NCBI RefSeq assembly: GCF_026013615.1
Contig: NZ_JAPDPI010000002.1
Span: 62,001-126,000 of the forward strand
Length of the DNA stretch: 64,000 bases
Direction: 5' to 3'
DNA from: Plebeiibacterium marinum
GTDB taxonomy: Bacteria > Bacteroidota > Bacteroidia > Bacteroidales > Marinilabiliaceae
Made by a program: the position numbers and the translations under genes. Each line of letters begins with the position of its first letter. Position 1 is the first letter of the stretch. This document shows, piece after piece, positions 57,515 to 64,000 of the stretch. The notes under the pieces are model-generated. The model was not told the DNA's origin and did not search any database. It was given only the letters and a program-made list of their open reading frames with translations.

Positions 57515-58019
57515 ATAATAATTGCATTCGTCCTTCATGAAATGCTTTCTCTATTTTAATCAGTTCGTTTTTCTTTAATTCCGAATTAAATTTAGCACTT
57601 TCCACTTCAAACTTAAATGGAAGATAAAAAACAACTTCATCATCTGTTGGTGTCGCTTTAAATAGATGTAATGAACTTTTATATACTGCATCAATTACTG
57701 CCCTCCCTAACAGTCTTTCTCTTGCCATTTCAATAGTACATACAATACTTAAATTTTTCCTATTTAAACTTATTTTGGCAATCACAAGTCCACCAATTCT
57801 ATTTTCATAACATTTTTTTGGGTAGTCAATGTTTTCATATATCTGATGAAATACATTCTCATTCTCATAAATCGTAATATATTTAAGATAATCAGTTTTG
57901 ATTTTATAAGTCGGATTAATTTTTAAGGCTCCTGTAGAAGTATACAACGATGTACTTTGTCCTTTAACAAAGGTTACAAAGAATATCACTATTGACATTA
58001 ATACAATTAATTTTCTCAT
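57513..58019 (-). CDS. Secreted orphan TonB-C-terminal-like domain protein
   Basis: 168 residues from ATG 58019 (175 from 58040). A signal peptide (MRKLIVLMSIVIFFVTFVKG) is followed by about 45 residues of linker and a domain resembling the TonB C-terminus: IYENIDYPKKCYENRIGGLVIAKISLN with a later FKATPTDDEVVFYLPFKFEV. The membrane anchor and Pro-rich spacer of real TonB are absent, so it is probably not an energy transducer. Single-gene unit with repeat copies on both sides. Confidence 0.6.
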   Translation of the reverse strand: MRKLIVLMSIVIFFVTFVKGQSTSLYTSTGALKINPTYKIKTDYLKYITIYENENVFHQIYENIDYPKKCYENRIGGLVIAKISLNRKNLSIVCTIEMARERLLGRAVIDAVYKSSLHLFKATPTDDEVVFYLPFKFEVESAKFNSELKKNELIKIEKAFHEGRMQLL

Positions 58020-58036
58020 AATTAGTTCTTTTATTT

Positions 58037-58051
58037 GCATTTTGTGATGAT
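58037..58051 (-). repeat. Cassette-boundary repeat, degenerate copy f
   Basis: GCATTTTGTGATGAT, 30 bases beyond the end of the broken yhcG gene. Confidence 0.4.
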
Positions 58052-58080
58052 ATCTAGCGTAGGATAGAAAAATATCATCT

Positions 58081-58509
58081 TTATAAATCTAAACATTCCT
58101 TACAACTTCTAATTGAAAACAAGCCCAACTTACACACAGTTTCTATTTCTTTTACTTTTGAAATAACCAGCCTATTATGTCCCCACGGAATTTGTGCCAC
58201 ACACTGTGGCACAAATTGATATTTTGCAGAATAAAATTTATACCATTGCCTGATTGCATAAAGATTTCTTCTAGGAAAGCCTTTCATATCAGGAAATTCA
58301 TGTTTTAATTCAGATGCTGTTTTTTCAATAAAACTACTTCCCCAATTGACCTGATCTTGCCTTTCAACGATATCTTTTCCAATTTCCTAGTAAAGTTCCA
58401 GCAATTGAGAATTAATTGAAAATGCAACTTTTCTCCTTGCTACATGAATTTTAGATTTCAGTTCTTTTATCCAATCTCCATATTCTGATATATCTATTTT
58501 TTCACTCAT
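58081..58509 (-). pseudogene. yhcG: Broken YhcG/DUF1016 PDDEXK nuclease gene (N-terminal part)
   Basis: ATG 58509 opens a frame matching the YhcG N-terminal domain, but codon 41 is TAG (58389-58387) where the family has the Trp of LYWEIG. The frame then continues cleanly through MKGFPRRNLYAIRQWYKFYS and VAQIPWGHNRLVISKVK, and ends after an unrelated 18-residue tail without the C-terminal nuclease domain. So it is doubly damaged: one nonsense change and a lost 3-prime half. YhcG proteins are nucleases often found in integrons and next to restriction systems. Confidence 0.8.
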
Positions 58510-58558
58510 ATCACAAAGATATAATATTTTATACGTGATTCTTGACCTGTTTGGAAGT

Positions 58559-58573
58559 GCGTTTTGTGCGACT
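58559..58573 (-). repeat. Cassette-boundary repeat, copy g
   Basis: GCGTTTTGTGCGACT, 14 bases beyond the stop of the Abi-like gene; a weak second arm GATTCTTGACC is at about 58538. Confidence 0.65.
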
Positions 58574-58587
58574 ATTTTATTAAAAAA

Positions 58588-59268
58588 TCATATGCGTTTA
58601 ACAGCATTTATTCTTTTTTCAAGGCGGTCGTAATACCAAACATATTTAAATAAATCATAATCAATCCATCTTAAAAGAGAATAAATATTTCGTCTAACAT
58701 TAATTGCATCCGATAGGTTTATGTGACCGTCATCAAAACATATTGGTTCGTTATGATAGACGCGATTTCTAAATTCTCGTATTTCCTTAAGGATATCTCT
58801 AATTGCACTTCGATCTGTAGATTCAGGACGAAAAGGAAAAACATTTAAGATGGACGCTTTTAATAAGCCAAATGGTTTAGCCTCAAAGAAACTTGTCCAA
58901 AAACCAAATTCTTGCTCTGCCATAATCGCAGATGGAGTTAGTGGACGTCTCTTTCTATTTAAACGTTTTTCAGCACTAATTACAGACTTTTTAATATAAA
59001 AATCCGTTTTTCTCAATGAAGGATGACTCATAAAACCATCTTTTTCATTAATAATCCATTTAGGATCATCAAAATGTTTTATTAACTCCCGGTTTACTGC
59101 ATTTCTAAATAAAACCTCAAAATTATTCAATATAGGATAGAAAGCCTCCGACAAAAGTATATTGGCTTTATATAGCTCTAAAGCTCTTGTTTTTGAGTTA
59201 TTACAGGCAAATAGATATTTTCTAATTCGAGATGTAGAGACAAACAACTCAAGCTTATCATAGTTCAA
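58588..59268 (-). CDS. Abi-family (Abi_2-like) abortive-infection protein with HEPN motif
   Basis: 226 residues. LSEAFYPILNNFEVLFRNAVNREL, EFGFWTSFFEA and, near residue 175, the HEPN RNase motif REFRNRVYHNEP (R-x4-H) are the landmarks of the Abi_2/AbiD-AbiF group, which stop phage growth by killing or arresting the host. The gene stands alone; no antitoxin is visible next to it. A defence role is inferred from the family. Confidence 0.82.
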   Translation of the reverse strand: MNYDKLELFVSTSRIRKYLFACNNSKTRALELYKANILLSEAFYPILNNFEVLFRNAVNRELIKHFDDPKWIINEKDGFMSHPSLRKTDFYIKKSVISAEKRLNRKRRPLTPSAIMAEQEFGFWTSFFEAKPFGLLKASILNVFPFRPESTDRSAIRDILKEIREFRNRVYHNEPICFDDGHINLSDAINVRRNIYSLLRWIDYDLFKYVWYYDRLEKRINAVKRI

Positions 59269-59371
59269 ATTAATTAATTTTAGTGTTTGAATAATTTTAT
59301 AAAAATATTGTTTTTTTAAAATTAAATGTGATTTTTTTGATATTTATATAGCTACTGGTTTAAAATTAAAC

Positions 59372-59379
59372 TACCTTTG
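59372..59379 (+). promoter_or_regulatory. Promoter -7 element of a candidate small RNA
   Basis: TACCTTTG fits TAnnTTTG; a transcript would start near 59386 on the plus strand, against the direction of all cassette genes. Confidence 0.4.
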
Positions 59380-59385
59380 TAAGGT

Positions 59386-59466
59386 AAAGCGAGTAAAGCC
59401 TCTGTCATTTTATGATACGTAACTACGCAAAAGATATTTAAGCCTCCTAGGATTAGGAGGCTTTTT
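59386..59466 (+). ncRNA. Candidate small RNA of about 80 nt with strong terminator
   Basis: Lies between a TAnnTTTG element and a perfect 10-bp terminator hairpin (59440-59449 with 59454-59463, loop GGAT) with a T5 tail. No reading frame of note. The plus-strand orientation is opposite to the neighbours. No known RNA family recognised. Confidence 0.45.
59440..59466 (+). terminator. Rho-independent terminator of the candidate small RNA
   Basis: AAGCCTCCTA / TAGGAGGCTT, 10 perfect pairs, then TTTTT. Confidence 0.85.
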
Positions 59467-59606
59467 ATATTTAATGCATATTAAAATAATTATCACCTAT
59501 TCTTTCTTTGTATACTAATTCTTACGTTCAAGACAGTAAAATATATTTTCATAAAGACTCTACATAGTTCTTTTTCAAACCTTTGATACAATCTCGTTTG
59601 CATTAT

Positions 59607-59786
59607 CTAATTACAAGAATCAGGTGTTAATCTATATTTTTCAGTATACCACAACATAAATGATTCTGTACGTATTGCTCCTTCAAAATTTCTTGACATC
59701 GCAAATTCTTTATTTATTGCTTTTTTGGGTTCAGAATCAAGCCACTCCATATAATCATCAAATGTCACTTCCCCTTTAGTACTCAT
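59607..59786 (-). CDS. Small hypothetical protein, 59 residues
   Basis: ATG at 59786-59784, TAG at 59609-59607; begins MSTKGEVTFDDYMEWLDSEP and continues with FAMSRNFEGAIRTESFMLWYTEKYRLTP. The composition is that of a folded acidic protein and the strand matches the other cassette genes. No family recognised. A clear boundary repeat is not seen directly after it. Confidence 0.5.
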   Translation of the reverse strand: MSTKGEVTFDDYMEWLDSEPKKAINKEFAMSRNFEGAIRTESFMLWYTEKYRLTPDSCN

Positions 59787-59856
59787 ATTGATTTAAGTTT
59801 TTATTCCTAGCTAATATTTGCTTTGCGTATTCTGTTACTCTTTTTTAAATCGTTAT

Positions 59857-59872
59857 TTAACGAATTCGTTAA
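59857..59872. repeat. Perfect 16-bp palindrome
   Basis: TTAACGAATTCGTTAA; shares the TTCGTTAA half with the palindrome at 54253-54270. Confidence 0.65.
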
Positions 59873-59933
59873 TTCATTACTATTTGAAAAAATAGTTATT
59901 CCTGATTTCGTTCGGTCTGCATTTAGTGTAACT

Positions 59934-59975
59934 AAGTCTCGACCTTCACTAATTATGGTTGTGTTTTGTAGAACT
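59934..59975 (-). repeat. Cassette-boundary repeat, copy h, with both arms
   Basis: AAGTCTCGACC (59934-59944), then GTGTTTTGTAGAACT (59961-59975), one base before the stop of the LAGLIDADG-like gene. The 11-base arm is identical to that at 55539 and the overall length (42 versus 41) is the same. Confidence 0.7.
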
Positions 59976-59976
59976 G

Positions 59977-60555
59977 TTAGAATAATCCTGACTCTATAAA
60001 ACTATGAACTTTATCGGATTCTACACCCACATATTTAATTTCACAACTTGTTTTGTTTTTGATGATTCTGCAATGTGCATTTGCAACTTTTACATTGCAA
60101 GTCTTAGCAATATATTTTGCAACTTCAGTAATAAATGAATTGCTTCGATAAATTATTTTGACTCCATAATTCCTACTTTCTTTTTCCTCGAAATAACTAG
60201 CTTTACCTTTAAGGAATCCCTGAATAAATCTTCTAGTATGGACTGAGCTCATTCTGGGAATAGTCAAATCAGTTCTGTCTTTTTGGAATCCATATGATTC
60301 TACACTATCTACAAAATGAGGATTAGCAAATCGCAGAAAGTAAACAGTTGTAGTTTTATTTACTTGTTTACCTACTTTATAAGGTATTACAAAGTGATAT
60401 TTGATTTCTTCTAAAAGACCTTGGTCAATATTAAAAATACGAATTACGTTCTGGCCGTTAATTTTACTAATAGTAGCATCTGCAAAAATAAAGCCCAATA
60501 GCCAGGCTTTATCATTGTTTAAAGTATAAAAATCAAATGGTATATAAAAACTCAT
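59977..60555 (-). CDS. LAGLIDADG-like homing endonuclease family protein, second motif degenerate
   Basis: 192 residues. The first LAGLIDADG helix is visible as KAWLLGFIFADATISK near residue 16; the expected second helix is RRFIQGFLKGKASYFEE near residue 108, where the acidic catalytic residue is replaced by Lys (GKAS for GDGS). It looks like a two-motif LAGLIDADG protein such as those in introns and inteins, but free-standing. Only the first active site seems intact, so it may be a nickase, a DNA-binding protein or dead. Single-gene unit. Confidence 0.72.
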   Translation of the reverse strand: MSFYIPFDFYTLNNDKAWLLGFIFADATISKINGQNVIRIFNIDQGLLEEIKYHFVIPYKVGKQVNKTTTVYFLRFANPHFVDSVESYGFQKDRTDLTIPRMSSVHTRRFIQGFLKGKASYFEEKESRNYGVKIIYRSNSFITEVAKYIAKTCNVKVANAHCRIIKNKTSCEIKYVGVESDKVHSFIESGLF

Positions 60556-60583
60556 TACTTAATTAGTATTCAATATGTATTCT

Positions 60584-60598
60584 GGGTTTGATGAGACT
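60584..60598 (-). repeat. Cassette-boundary repeat, copy i
   Basis: GGGTTTGATGAGACT, four bases beyond the stop of the secreted protein gene. Confidence 0.6.
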
Positions 60599-60602
60599 AT
60601 CT

Positions 60603-61457
60603 TCACCTTAGTTCTTTGTTAAACTCAATTAGAGCTTTTTCAAGCAAGTCTTCAAATGCTTTATTAACGTCAATACCAGTATAAACAGTTTTGGGTTCAT
60701 AAAACTCTATTAAATTGTAGCTCCTCGTAATTTCAAATGACGATATATTCATAGATAAATAAACTGCCATTTCACTGCCCCAAGTTCTTGCAGCAATCTC
60801 TGAGTAAAAGTCTCTAATTGTGATTGTGACATCTAAGTTAGTGGACTTAGAAAATTTTTGAATCAACCACTCATCTAAATATGCTTTTAAAGGTTTCTTT
60901 ACTACCAAATCACCAACTTTTTTCCCTGTTGGATATAAGGTTCCTAAACTAGTATTAAGGTGATCTTTGATAAATATCTGAGTGATTCTAAATTTAGCGT
61001 TTGGAACATTGACACCATCTCTAATCTTAAATCGCATCAGGTACTTCTTTCGTCTCGGAGCTGATTCAATTACTTGTTGAGATACTTGAGTCTCTAGTTT
61101 GTCACCATAAAAAGTTCGATAAAATGAACTGAGTACTAAATGAGTAAGAAACCTGGGGCTATGGATAGAATCTTGAGAAATTTTCTTGAATAAAGAAGGC
61201 CCTCCAAGAACTCCCCACTTTCTTCGAATATATCTACCTACTTCAAATTCATGCTGTTCAATGAACTCACTTTCATTAACGGGATTTAGCTCTTCTGATT
61301 GCTTTTGAAAATAAACACTATCTAGGTCATTAATAGCTTCTTCCATAGAGTTTGGCCCCAAGGGATCTGAGCCCCATATGATTATTACAACCTGTGAATA
61401 ACAATAATTTGTTACAGTTAAGCTTAAGAATATAAAAAGTATTTTCAGAGTTTTCAT
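60603..61457 (-). CDS. Secreted protein of unknown function (N-terminal DUF6794-like segment)
   Basis: 284 residues with a signal peptide (KTLKILFIFLSLTVTNYCYSQ). Residues 38-110, with MEEAINDLDSVYFQKQSEEL, EVGRYIRRKWGVLGG and LTHLVLSSFYRTFYGD, resemble the DUF6794 segment of Bacteroidota proteins; I am only moderately sure. The C-terminal part is unfamiliar. Periplasmic or exported; role unknown. Confidence 0.6.
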   Translation of the reverse strand: MKTLKILFIFLSLTVTNYCYSQVVIIIWGSDPLGPNSMEEAINDLDSVYFQKQSEELNPVNESEFIEQHEFEVGRYIRRKWGVLGGPSLFKKISQDSIHSPRFLTHLVLSSFYRTFYGDKLETQVSQQVIESAPRRKKYLMRFKIRDGVNVPNAKFRITQIFIKDHLNTSLGTLYPTGKKVGDLVVKKPLKAYLDEWLIQKFSKSTNLDVTITIRDFYSEIAARTWGSEMAVYLSMNISSFEITRSYNLIEFYEPKTVYTGIDVNKAFEDLLEKALIEFNKELR

Positions 61458-61611
61458 GCATGAGTTTTAATCTGATCCATAACTGCTATTATGTTTCCAC
61501 ACAAGATATCACATATAAAGTCTATTTATCATATGACGATAAACGTCTGGCACTATAAAAGTAACTAATAGTTCTTTCAATCCTTCTAGATAATTTAGTT
61601 ATCTCTCATAT

Positions 61612-61626
61612 GCTTTTAGTGAGACT
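61612..61626 (-). repeat. Cassette-boundary repeat, copy j
   Basis: GCTTTTAGTGAGACT. With copy k only 110 bases away it bounds a gene-less unit. Confidence 0.6.
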
Positions 61627-61721
61627 ATTTTTTATCTATACAAATATTGAATTAAATTCTATTAATAATTCCAAGTAAAGCAATCGTAAATAAGTGCATA
61701 ACTATATTATATTGTACATCA

Positions 61722-61736
61722 GTGCTTTGTAAGACT
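61722..61736 (-). repeat. Cassette-boundary repeat, copy k
   Basis: GTGCTTTGTAAGACT, five bases beyond the stop of the sorting-domain fragment. Confidence 0.6.
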
Positions 61737-61741
61737 GAGCT

Positions 61742-62029
61742 TCACTCATTTATAACTTTAAGAGTCTTTTTTGTACCATCTATACAATTTAACTGACATA
61801 AATACATACCAGAAGGCTCTTTGCTTAAATCAATATCTACTTCATCACATAATCCATTCAATTTGATTTGTTCTACTGAATGCCCTTGAATATTACTGAT
61901 AAAAATATAACCTTTTACATTAGGTGAAAGATAAGCAGTATAATGTCCATTACTCTTTTGCATTCCAATGTTAAAGGTTACATTTGAGCTATTTAAGTTT
62001 GCAGATTTTGTAGATTTAAAAACGTTCAT
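61742..62029 (-). CDS. Free-standing type IX secretion sorting-domain-like protein
   Basis: 95 residues. The last 60 follow the T9SS type A C-terminal sorting pattern: KGYIFISNIQGHSVEQIKLNG, EVDIDLSKEPSGMYLCQL and GTKKTLKVINE. There is no signal peptide and no passenger domain, so as it stands it cannot be exported. It is either a fragment of a larger gene or a domain captured as a cassette. Confidence 0.65.
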   Translation of the reverse strand: MNVFKSTKSANLNSSNVTFNIGMQKSNGHYTAYLSPNVKGYIFISNIQGHSVEQIKLNGLCDEVDIDLSKEPSGMYLCQLNCIDGTKKTLKVINE

Positions 62030-62063
62030 TTAAACGGCAAATTCTGAAACTTATTAATGATCC

Positions 62064-62077
62064 GAGTTTCTGAGACT
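62064..62077 (-). repeat. Cassette-boundary repeat, copy l (last seen)
   Basis: GAGTTTCTGAGACT, 35 bases upstream of the sorting-domain gene start; right-hand limit of the array in this window. Confidence 0.55.
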
Positions 62078-62085
62078 ACATCAAA

Positions 62086-62612
62086 ATAAAGGAGAAACAT
62101 TTAGGAGGGCTTCATCAAACCCGTGCTTAAAAAGACTATATCATAAAATTAGGTGGGACAGAATCTGCTCACGTAAATAAATTTAATTAAATGTTCGTTT
62201 TATGTTTGTGTCTATATTACTCCCCACACATAACTAGTTTAACAACAACAAAGCGCCTGCCCATTGCACAAGTATTCAGGGATGAATATTACAAAGGTGA
62301 TTTTCCTGCGTAGTGAATTGGAGGAAGGTGTGAATATGAAATTAAGCGATATGTTGAGGGTACTGTTCGTATATGCTTAGGGACAGGTAGGGGATGTAGT
62401 CGTGTTATGTAGGGTTTTTGTTCGCTCTTTGTTCGGACTTCGTTCGGTTTTCCTTCGGTTATTAGCGAATGAAATCCATTTTAGGTACGGTTATTGTGTA
62501 TGTAAAAAGTATGGAAAACTACTAGACTTCCCGACTAAGACCCCTTTCAGTCCCGAAGCAAGGTTATACCATATTGATCTTTAAATAAATGTTTAACTTA
62601 AATTTAATTGTT
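62086..62612. other. Non-coding stretch between the cassette region and the DUF6266 gene
   Basis: No convincing gene. It holds TTCGG-type short repeats at 62417-62462 (TTCGGACTTCGTTCGG and neighbours) and a weak 32-codon frame at 62282-62380 that I do not believe. The transition out of the repeat-marked region occurs here. Confidence 0.5.
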
Positions 62613-63233
62613 ATGGGTAAGGTAGAAAATGGAATTAATGGCGCTATAACAGGTACTGTAGGACCATCGGTATTTTATAAAATGTATGGAAAAAACTATG
62701 TGCGTGCTTTACCTGATGAAAAAAAAGTAAAAGTAAAAGCTACTCCTGCACGTTTAAGACAACAACAGCGCTTAAGCCTGGTTACTGCATTTTTAAAACC
62801 ATTTAAAGATTTGGTTAAAATTACTTTTGCAAGTGTTACTAAAGGCAGGGCTCCTTATCACACCGCACAATCCTTAAATATGAAGAATTGCATTATTGGT
62901 GATACATACCCCGATCAGGAGATAGATTATTCAAAGACTTTGTTAAGTGCTGGAAATCTTGAATTGCCAAAGCAATGTTCAGTAAAAAGAAAAGGTACAG
63001 GATTATTATTTGAATGGGATGATTTTGATGATATTGGAACTGATACCTTAGTGGTGGCCTATTTAGATCACACACAATCCTGGAGTAAATATCACTTTAC
63101 AGGAATAGCCAAATATGAAAAAAGTTTTTATTGGGAAGCTCATATCAACGAAGAACCAATTCGTGTGTGGATGGCCTTTAGAAGTCACAACCAACAGGAT
63201 ATGAGTAACAGTGTATATTTGGGCAAGGTATGA
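62613..63233 (+). CDS. DUF6266 family protein
   Basis: 206 residues from ATG 62613 (an upstream ATG at 62589 adds 8 residues not usual for the family). MGKVENGINGAITGTVGPSV, YKMYGKNYVRALP and RLRQQQRLSLVTAFLKPFKDLVK are the typical DUF6266 N-terminus. The C-terminal part, ending NSVYLGKV, is beta-rich. Members occur in several copies in Bacteroidota genomes; function unknown. A broken second copy follows directly. Confidence 0.78.
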   Translation: MGKVENGINGAITGTVGPSVFYKMYGKNYVRALPDEKKVKVKATPARLRQQQRLSLVTAFLKPFKDLVKITFASVTKGRAPYHTAQSLNMKNCIIGDTYPDQEIDYSKTLLSAGNLELPKQCSVKRKGTGLLFEWDDFDDIGTDTLVVAYLDHTQSWSKYHFTGIAKYEKSFYWEAHINEEPIRVWMAFRSHNQQDMSNSVYLGKV

Positions 63234-63244
63234 ACCAGTTCTAA

Positions 63245-63382
63245 AATGATCTTACCGGCAGTATCGGTCTACCTTTTGTCCCTTCGGGCACAGAAGTGCA
63301 TTGTTATATTGCCTGTGCCGCAAACGACAACAGCACCAGTGTTAGCAACTCAGTTTATGTTGGGTTGGTAAATGTACCTTAA
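63245..63382 (+). pseudogene. C-terminal remnant of a second DUF6266 gene
   Basis: The frame NDLTGSIGLPFVPSGTEVHC... to ...SVSNSVYVGLVNVP (45 codons, stop at 63380) mirrors the end of the intact neighbour (DMSNSVYLGKV). An in-frame TAA at 63242 closes it on the left and no start exists, so it is a left-over after unequal recombination or deletion between two DUF6266 copies. Confidence 0.75.
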
Positions 63383-63542
63383 ATGATTTCATAAAAATAC
63401 CTGTCTGTGAATTTGCCAGACAGGTATTTTACAATATTTTAAATTAATACATATAACTCCTCTGTACCCTTTTTTTTTGCAATGACCATTGACTAATATC
63501 TAATGACTAACAACCAATGTCTAATATCTAATAACCAATTCA

Positions 63543-64000
63543 CTAATCCTTTTTCCTAAAAAGATCCCTCATCCTGTTAAGCAAGCCTTTGCTTTTCTCT
63601 TTACGTTCTTCTTTTTCCATCTCCCTGGCCGCCCTTCTTTCTTCGGGCGACATTTTAAGTTTTGTAGAATCTACACGCGACCTTTTACCGATACGGAATA
63701 CATCAAAAATAGACTTATCAGGATCCGTTTCAGAAAAATCGGCACAATCAACCATTGATGCCAAATCCCTGTTTAAAATAGGAAAATGGGCCCTTGAATA
63801 TTTGCGATACTTAGGGTTTTGCTCAACCTGCTGCATAAACAAACCAAAAATAGGCAATGCCATATGGGCACCCTGCCCCAGGGTTGTTGTACGGAAGTGA
63901 ACCGCAGGACTTTCTGCACCAACCCATGCTCCAGCCAACAGCCCTGGAGTAAACCCTATAAACCAGCCATCAGCATTATCCTGGGTGGTTCCGGTTTTTC
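63543..64000 (-). CDS. mrcA: Penicillin-binding protein 1A, C-terminal part (runs off right edge)
   Basis: The 152 codons in the window begin with KTGTTQDNADGWFIGFTPGL, the KTG box of the transpeptidase domain and its flank, then GAWVGAESPAVHF, FMQQVEQNPKYRKY and a Lys/Glu-rich tail ending LFRKKD. This matches bifunctional class A PBPs of Bacteroidota, which polymerise and cross-link peptidoglycan. The N-terminal glycosyltransferase part lies beyond 64000. Short repeats of the TCTAATATCTAAT type lie downstream of its stop (63483-63545). Confidence 0.88.
   Translation of the reverse strand, partial: KTGTTQDNADGWFIGFTPGLLAGAWVGAESPAVHFRTTTLGQGAHMALPIFGLFMQQVEQNPKYRKYSRAHFPILNRDLASMVDCADFSETDPDKSIFDVFRIGKRSRVDSTKLKMSPEERRAAREMEKEERKEKSKGLLNRMRDLFRKKD

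Noticed and set aside
59386..59466. tRNA or tmRNA
   Set aside because: No cloverleaf, no CCA-like end and no tag-peptide frame; kept only as a candidate small RNA.
54127..62077. Canonical integron attC sites (RYYYAAC/GTTRRRY)
   Set aside because: The boundary repeats lack the AAC/GTT core triplets, and no integrase gene is in the window, so I report an integron-like array only.
54127..62077. CRISPR array
   Set aside because: Repeats are degenerate, spaced 70-1400 bases with genes between, and no cas genes are present.
62282..62380. Short frame MNITKVIFLRSELEEG
   Set aside because: Only 32 codons, no ribosome binding site and no family; probably chance.
62402..62584. 60-codon plus-strand frame
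   Set aside because: Arg/Leu/Phe-rich translation of TTCGG repeats; no protein-like pattern.

Overview
The window looks like a chromosome segment of an AT-rich Bacteroidota bacterium, probably an anaerobic or facultative member near the Marinilabiliales; the genus cannot be fixed from sequence alone. Several things point this way. Many genes follow the Bacteroidota promoter -7 element TAnnTTTG (for example at 1119, 7765, 9114, 19929, 48333 and 49912) and ribosome binding sites are weak. The window carries an STN-type TonB receptor, a DUF4249 lipoprotein, a propeller-type two-component-like regulator and a type IX secretion sorting domain. The str-S10-spc-alpha ribosomal cluster is followed directly by eno.

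Layout. 1-1090: start of a HrpB-type helicase gene running off the left edge. 1469-7513: a six-gene plus-strand cluster for a Kdo-type inner-core sugar. It holds kdsA, a transaldolase-CBS fusion, kdnA, kdnB, kdsB and a KdsC-like phosphatase. KdnA and KdnB are the enzymes that make 8-amino-Kdo (Kdo8N) in Shewanella, so this strain probably builds Kdo8N lipid A inner core. The transaldolase-CBS protein is the odd member and may supply or control arabinose 5-phosphate. 7800-8959: a LicD-family transferase and a small cysteine-containing protein. 9143-13300: pyruvate formate-lyase, its activase and a formate channel (fermentation module). 13604-28729: a large FAD/Fe-S dehydrogenase, a propeller-SpoIIE regulator, a eukaryotic-type citrate synthase, and a divergent outer-membrane locus (TonB receptor with a secreted partner; DUF4249 lipoprotein with an MG2-like secreted protein).

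28827-48215 (minus strand): rpsL, rpsG, fusA, the S10 and spc clusters with secY, map, infA and rpmJ, the alpha cluster with rpoA and rplQ, then eno. 48729-53735 (plus strand): fabD, pxpABC (5-oxoprolinase) and an M24 aminopeptidase P.

From about 54.1 to 62.1 kb the character changes. Recognisable genes are all on the minus strand and are small: MazEF, a ribbon-helix-helix antitoxin, a RES/Xre pair, YefM-YoeB, a broken YhcG nuclease gene, an Abi-type HEPN protein, a LAGLIDADG-like protein and several orphan secreted domains. Just beyond most stop codons sits a copy of a repeat with consensus GCGTTTTGTGAGACT. In two clear cases an AAGTCTCGACC arm lies about 30 bases further on. One gene per unit with a repeat at its 3-prime end is how integron cassettes are built, but the cores do not match the canonical attC boxes and no integrase is visible. 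This array is the most unusual feature of the window. The right end holds a DUF6266 gene with a degraded second copy and the C-terminal part of a class A penicillin-binding protein gene.
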